A stretch of DNA of 64,000 bases from Hyphomicrobiales bacterium (GTDB lineage Bacteria > Pseudomonadota > Alphaproteobacteria > Rhizobiales > Rhizobiaceae): assembly GCA_002401155.1 (NCBI GenBank), contig NVSG01000002.1, forward strand, positions 160,223-224,222, given 5' to 3'. Under the pieces are notes generated by a model. That model saw only the letters and a list, made by a program, of their open reading frames with translations, was not told the origin of the DNA and ran no database searches. Both the position numbers and the translations under genes were made by a program. Below are positions 63,008 through 64,000 of the stretch, one piece after another (the stretch's first letter is position 1; each line of letters starts with the position of its first letter).

Positions 63008-63466
63008 ATGTCTGATACCAAGACCTTTACTTTTGTCGATGAAGTGAGGGAGGCGCGAAGAGGCGCTTGTTATTGTCTCGCTGTGCGTCAGGCCTCCAGA
63101 CGGTTGATGCGTTCATATGATGAGAAGCTCAGCGCCCACGGCCTGACCGTCGGTCAGTTTGCCATGCTTTGTTATATTTCAGGTCCAGAGGAATACACCG
63201 TGCAGGCGCTTGCCGACTTTCTGGATATGAACCAGTCTGCACTATCGCGGGGATTGGCACCATTGGAGAAGCAGGGCTTTTTGATTTCTCGGAGCGATCC
63301 TGATGATGGACGCAAGCGCATTCTCGAACTCACGCCTCTTGGGGCTGAGCGCTTAAACCAAGCATCAAAATCATGGAAGTCTGCACAGCAGGAGCTTTCC
63401 TCTCAAAATGAGGAACTGGATATCGGCTCGCTGATGCAAACTATCGCGAAATTAGGCGCGGATTAG
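63008..63466 (+). CDS. MarR family transcriptional regulator
   Basis: A 152-residue MarR-type repressor. The winged helix segment YTVQALADFLDMNQSALSRGLAPLEKQGFLISRSDPDDGRKRILELTPLGAERL lies at about residues 61-115, flanked by dimerisation helices. A strong AGGAGG site precedes the ATG. Its position divergent from a thioesterase gene suggests an aromatic or acyl-CoA ligand (inference). It is followed by its own terminator and then a repeat copy. Confidence 0.92.
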   Translation: MSDTKTFTFVDEVREARRGACYCLAVRQASRRLMRSYDEKLSAHGLTVGQFAMLCYISGPEEYTVQALADFLDMNQSALSRGLAPLEKQGFLISRSDPDDGRKRILELTPLGAERLNQASKSWKSAQQELSSQNEELDIGSLMQTIAKLGAD

Positions 63467-63481
63467 TTTTGTTTTTACGGT

Positions 63482-63504
63482 GAGCCCTGAGGGTTCGTTT
63501 TTTT
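63482..63504 (+). terminator. Rho-independent terminator of the MarR gene
   Basis: GAGCCC (63482-63487) and GGGTTC (63491-63496) form a six-pair stem (one G-U) with a TGA loop, followed by G and seven T residues (63498-63504). The T-run abuts the left end of repeat copy 5. Confidence 0.7.
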
Positions 63505-63742
63505 GTTCTCACGGGCGTATCCTCCCTATCGGTCGGGCCCTGTGAAGGCGCGGCGCATTAGCGTCGGTCGCTCTTCGCTCCCCGCCGAAGGCGGAGGTAG
63601 ATACAGATGGGATCGAGCAAGGGAACGGTCCGATAAATTTTTGGAAAATGAATGAGAGCCCAAAGGGCGAGCGTGGGAACCCGGCGCTAATGCGCCGCCC
63701 ATCCGGAGGGCCCAAGCGAAGCTTGGATACGCCCGTGAGAAC
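63505..63742. repeat. Dispersed GATACGCC-family repeat, copy 5 (full length)
   Basis: A 238 bp element with perfect 18-bp terminal inverted repeats, GTTCTCACGGGCGTATCC (63505-63522) and its reverse complement (63725-63742). With the flanking T7 and A7 the inverted repeat becomes 25 bp. The inner CGGCGCATTAGCG...CCGGCGCTAATGCGCCG arms are also inverted. It lies between the convergent MarR and groEL genes. Short reading frames across it are not genes. Confidence 0.92.
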
Positions 63743-63773
63743 AAAAAAAGGGCAGCTCAATCGAGCTGCCCTT
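63743..63773 (-). terminator. Rho-independent terminator of groEL
   Basis: AAGGGCAGCTC (63748-63758) pairs perfectly with GAGCTGCCCTT (63763-63773) around AATC. On the minus strand it is followed by a run of seven T residues (63749 down to 63743). It lies 30 bases after the groEL stop, and its U-tract abuts repeat copy 5. Confidence 0.92.
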
Positions 63774-63802
63774 CGTAATATCAACCGTATGGTTGGCTTG
63801 AC

Positions 63803-64000
63803 TTACATCATGCCGCCCATGCCGCCCATTCCGCCCATGTCAGGCATGGCTGGTGCGCCAGCGCCGCCTTTGGCAGGAGCTTCAGCAACCATAGCTTCGG
63901 TGGTTACCAGCAGAGACGCAATAGAAGCTGCATCCTGTAGTGCGTGGCGAACCACTTTCACCGGATCGATGATGCCCATTTTGTACATGTCACCGAATTC
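63803..64000 (-). CDS. groL: Chaperonin GroEL, C-terminal part (cut by window edge)
   Basis: The last 65 residues of GroEL, with the gene continuing beyond the window. The sequence [38 protein letters not shown] is the conserved C-terminal equatorial region, and the protein ends in the Gly-Gly-Met repeats ([11 protein letters not shown]) typical of bacterial GroEL. The start codon is outside the window. A strong terminator follows. Confidence 0.96.
   Translation of the reverse strand, partial: EFGDMYKMGIIDPVKVVRHALQDAASIASLLVTTEAMVAEAPAKGGAGAPAMPDMGGMGGMGGMM

Noticed and set aside
63509..63784. Minus-strand reading frames of 91 and 72 codons across repeat copy 5
   Set aside because: They cover the repeat and the groEL terminator, so they cannot be translated as independent genes with any support.

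Overview
The window is a 64 kb piece of an alphaproteobacterial chromosome, most likely from the Hyphomicrobiales (Rhizobiales). The evidence: a tRNA-His that lacks the usual extra 5' G and has A73; an alpha-type hisS-hisZ-hisG operon; a small DUF6460 membrane protein; a PleC/DivJ/PdhS-like kinase; a phasin; and two copies of a palindromic intergenic repeat typical of rhizobial genomes. There is no prophage, transposase, CRISPR array or rRNA operon. Genes are tightly packed and nearly all are ordinary chromosomal genes.

Layout. 0-5 kb: folD, then zwf-pgl-edd on the minus strand (upper Entner-Doudoroff pathway). 5-12 kb: a BASS-family transporter overlapping a Cys/Met PLP enzyme, a DUF6460 protein, an AsmA protein and acetoacetyl-CoA synthetase. 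12-16.6 kb: a 1144-residue multi-PAS histidine kinase divergent from a phasin, then tRNA-His. 16.6-27.3 kb: a signalling block with two chemoreceptors and two convergent PAS-GGDEF-EAL proteins. 27.5-36 kb: an exported cyclic nucleotide phosphodiesterase/nucleotidase, then an inositol catabolic operon iolC-iolD-iolE-iolB-iolG. 36-45.8 kb (minus strand): a histidine phosphatase with xseA, an ABC exporter pair, a Tat-exported GH3 hexosaminidase, hisS-hisZ-hisG, and tag. 45.9-49.3 kb: a DUF2927 protein, two L,D-transpeptidases and a cupin. 49.3-60.4 kb: glycolate oxidase glcDEF with a divergent LysR regulator, then lldR-lutABC-rsmE and gshA. 60.4-64 kb: two PilZ proteins, a DUF937 protein, a PaaI thioesterase divergent from a MarR regulator, and the 3' end of groEL.

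Functional themes. Storage-carbon metabolism appears as acetoacetyl-CoA synthetase plus a phasin whose promoter carries two TGC-N3-GCA boxes like those bound by PhaR. Cyclic-di-GMP signalling appears as two GGDEF-EAL proteins and two PilZ proteins. Two similar flavin/Fe-S hydroxyacid oxidation systems (glycolate and lactate) lie next to each other.

The strongest unexplained structure is a dispersed non-coding repeat family: five copies near 7.3, 11.8, 24.9, 54.4 and 63.6 kb. The full-length copies are about 235 bp, with 17-18 bp terminal inverted repeats (GTTCTCACGGGCGTATCC) and inner palindromes. All five lie just after stop codons, four of them between convergent genes. The 63.6 kb copy sits exactly between the U-tracts of two opposing rho-independent terminators.
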